From positions 130 to 16,373 of the forward strand of contig PMBV01000292.1 of assembly GCA_003153055.1 (NCBI GenBank): a DNA stretch of 16,244 nt, read 5' to 3'. Position numbers and translations under genes: made by a program. Under the pieces are notes generated by a model. The model ran no database searches. It was not told the origin of the DNA and saw only the letters and a program-made list of their open reading frames with translations. Shown piece by piece: positions 15,801-16,244 of the stretch. How positions within the stretch are numbered: the stretch's first letter is position 1; each line of letters opens with the position of its first letter. The stretch is from Myxococcales bacterium. GTDB taxonomy: Bacteria; Myxococcota; Myxococcia; Myxococcales; Myxococcaceae.

Positions 15801-15919
15801 AACTTGGGCAGCGGCGCGACCGGGAGCGAGAAGTAGCCCACCGTCCCGGCGAGGAGGATGGCCACGGCCAAGAGCGTCGTGGCGATGGGCCGCTGAATGA
15901 ACGGCTCCGAGATTCCCAT
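12830..15919 (-). CDS. RND efflux pump permease (HAE1/MdtC-like), complete
   Basis: The protein has 1029 residues, the normal length for proton-driven RND drug/solute pumps of the inner membrane. The N-terminus FIQRPIATTLLAVAILLAG, the PLPKFDQPTI segment (36-45) and two halves, each with a large periplasmic loop and a transmembrane bundle, fit the family. Proton-relay residues are present: Asp401 and Asp402 in GFVVDDAIVV and Lys922 in GIVKKNAI. The pump would export compounds through a membrane-fusion protein and an outer-membrane channel. The ATG at 15919 is preceded by GGAGG (15927-15931, minus strand) and gives the classic MGISEPFIQRP start; an upstream in-frame start at 15970 overlaps the previous gene and is rejected. 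The preceding RND gene ends 2 nt before this start, an arrangement like MdtB/MdtC heteromeric pumps. The substrate is unknown. Confidence 0.93.
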   Translation of the reverse strand: MGISEPFIQRPIATTLLAVAILLAGTVGYFSLPVAPLPKFDQPTINVSANLPGANPETMASAVATPLERRFGRIAGVTEMTSSSTLGSTSITLQFDLDRDVESAARDVQAAINAASAELPTNLPFRPNYRKVNPADAPVLILSMTSKTVPLPQLFDTANTVLAQKIAQVQGVGQVFVGGGQQPAVRVQADPVALAGAGLSLEDVRATLSTSTANQPKGSLESTGQGSSVTANDQLFGAAAWKTIILKNDQGTIVRLSDVARVFDDVENARAAAWTNGHRSVLLVIRRQPGANIIETIERIKALVPYLASSISPAIDLEVALDRSQTIRASVRDVEKTLTLSVVLVVLVVFVFLRSVRATAIPSVAVPLSLLGTFGVMYLLGFSLNNLSLMALTIATGFVVDDAIVVTENITRHLEANGDPLAAAAKGAKQIGFTIVSITASLIAVFIPLLLMGGVVGRLFREFAVTLAVAIAVSALISLTLTPMMCSRLLRKGHKADGRLARVLERGYESLLSTYEGALTWVLNHRRFMLGVTLVLMAVAVSLFIMLPKGLFPQQDTGQLVGFSEGPQDVSFPSMKERQVRAIEVLASDPDIGHSVAFIGAGPSSGVNTGTVFAELKRVPPRKASADEIITRLRPKLAKLEGVNLFLQAAQDLRIGGRPTRTQYQYTLQTANLDELRTWGPRLFEAVKKLPELKDVASDQQTAGLQLNFSIDRDTAARLGITPQQIDDTLYDAYGQRQVATMFTQKAQYRVVLEVPPSLQQGPEGLSSLYVRSGSGALVPLTQLGTVEPGTLPLAINHQGQFPSTTLSFNLAPGSALGPAVEAIHRAEASIGLPASVKAGFQGTAQAFADSLSSQPLLILMALVVVYIVLGVLYESTIHPITILSTLPSAGVGALFALLLSGLELSIIALVGLILLVGIVKKNAIMMIDFAIEAERDEGLSPRDAIFKACMLRFRPILMTTMAALLGALPLAFGSGLGSELRRPLGVSIVGGLLVSQLLTMFTTPVVYLALDRFTRQKRYPMALKATTE

Positions 15920-15921
15920 GG

Positions 15922-16244
15922 TCAGGCCTCCACTGGCGCGGGCTGGGGCGTGGGCCTCGGCTTGCGCCACCGGCTGGCCAGGCGATCCATGAACAGGTAG
16001 ATGACCGGCGTGGTGAACAGCGTGAGGACCTGCGAGATGAGCAGACCGCCCACGATGCTGATGCCCAGGGGCCGTCGCAGCTCCGAGCCGGTGCCGGTGC
16101 CGATGGCCAAGGGCAACCCACCCAGCAAAGCAGCCATCGTCGTCATCATGATGGGTCTGAACCGCAACAGACAGGCCTCGAGGATGGAGTCTCGCGGTGA
16201 CAGCCCTCGGTCGCGCTCGGCCTCGAGGGCGAAGTCGATCATCA
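15922..16244 (-). CDS. RND efflux pump permease, 3' end only
   Basis: Only the last 107 or so residues are inside the window; the gene continues past the right edge. The visible part ([53 protein letters not shown]) covers the last membrane helices of an RND permease and is very close to the C-terminus of the complete pump downstream. The tail is Pro/Arg-rich ([17 protein letters not shown]). The stop lies 2 nt before the next start, and this gene's last codons carry that gene's ribosome-binding site, so the two are surely co-expressed. It is probably the other half of an MdtB/MdtC-like pair. Confidence 0.9.
   Translation of the reverse strand, partial: MIDFALEAERDRGLSPRDSILEACLLRFRPIMMTTMAALLGGLPLAIGTGTGSELRRPLGISIVGGLLISQVLTLFTTPVIYLFMDRLASRWRKPRPTPQPAPVEA

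Overview
The window is GC-rich bacterial DNA, almost fully coding from about position 1700 onward. The gene content points to a Gram-negative organism, most likely a myxobacterium-like member of the Myxococcota. This rests on small lipoproteins with Asp/Gly/Ala-rich linkers after the lipid-attachment cysteine, a very large multiheme cytochrome, outer-membrane barrels, a tandem RND pump, and heavy G/C use at third codon positions. The assignment is inference; there is no rRNA or other marker gene here.

Positions 1-1710 are loosely packed. They hold two small secreted lipoproteins (263-781 and 1041-1598) that share a layout with four cysteines after the lipid-attachment site. The spacers around them carry four copies of an 18-bp sequence: two in tandem at 98-133 and singles at 829-846 and 1613-1630. 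A small exported Cys/His protein follows at 1711-2127, then a spacer with two GC-rich hairpins.

Positions 2228-8141 form a compact plus-strand metal-uptake operon: outer-membrane barrel 1, substrate-binding protein 1, ABC ATPase (ZnuC type), ABC permease (ZnuB type), outer-membrane barrel 2, substrate-binding protein 2. Genes are 13-15 bp apart or overlap by 4 bp (ATGA and GTGA junctions). The barrel plus binding-protein pair is therefore present twice around one inner-membrane transporter. The simplest reading is that each barrel admits a metal, zinc or a similar divalent ion, its partner binds it in the periplasm, and ZnuC/ZnuB carries it across the inner membrane.

After a 171-bp spacer comes a 1186-residue lipoprotein cytochrome (8313-11873) with exactly 30 CxxCH heme-binding motifs. 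It is built largely from a recurring two-heme module, and its last five residues are a heme motif. It lies in the same direction as the metal operon, but a functional link is unproven.

The minus strand from 16244 down to 11867 holds the 3' end of one RND permease, a second complete RND permease starting 2 nt later, and an exported alpha/beta hydrolase. The tandem RND pair resembles MdtB/MdtC-type efflux systems; the membrane-fusion partner would lie beyond the window edge. The hydrolase and cytochrome genes converge and overlap by 7 bp.
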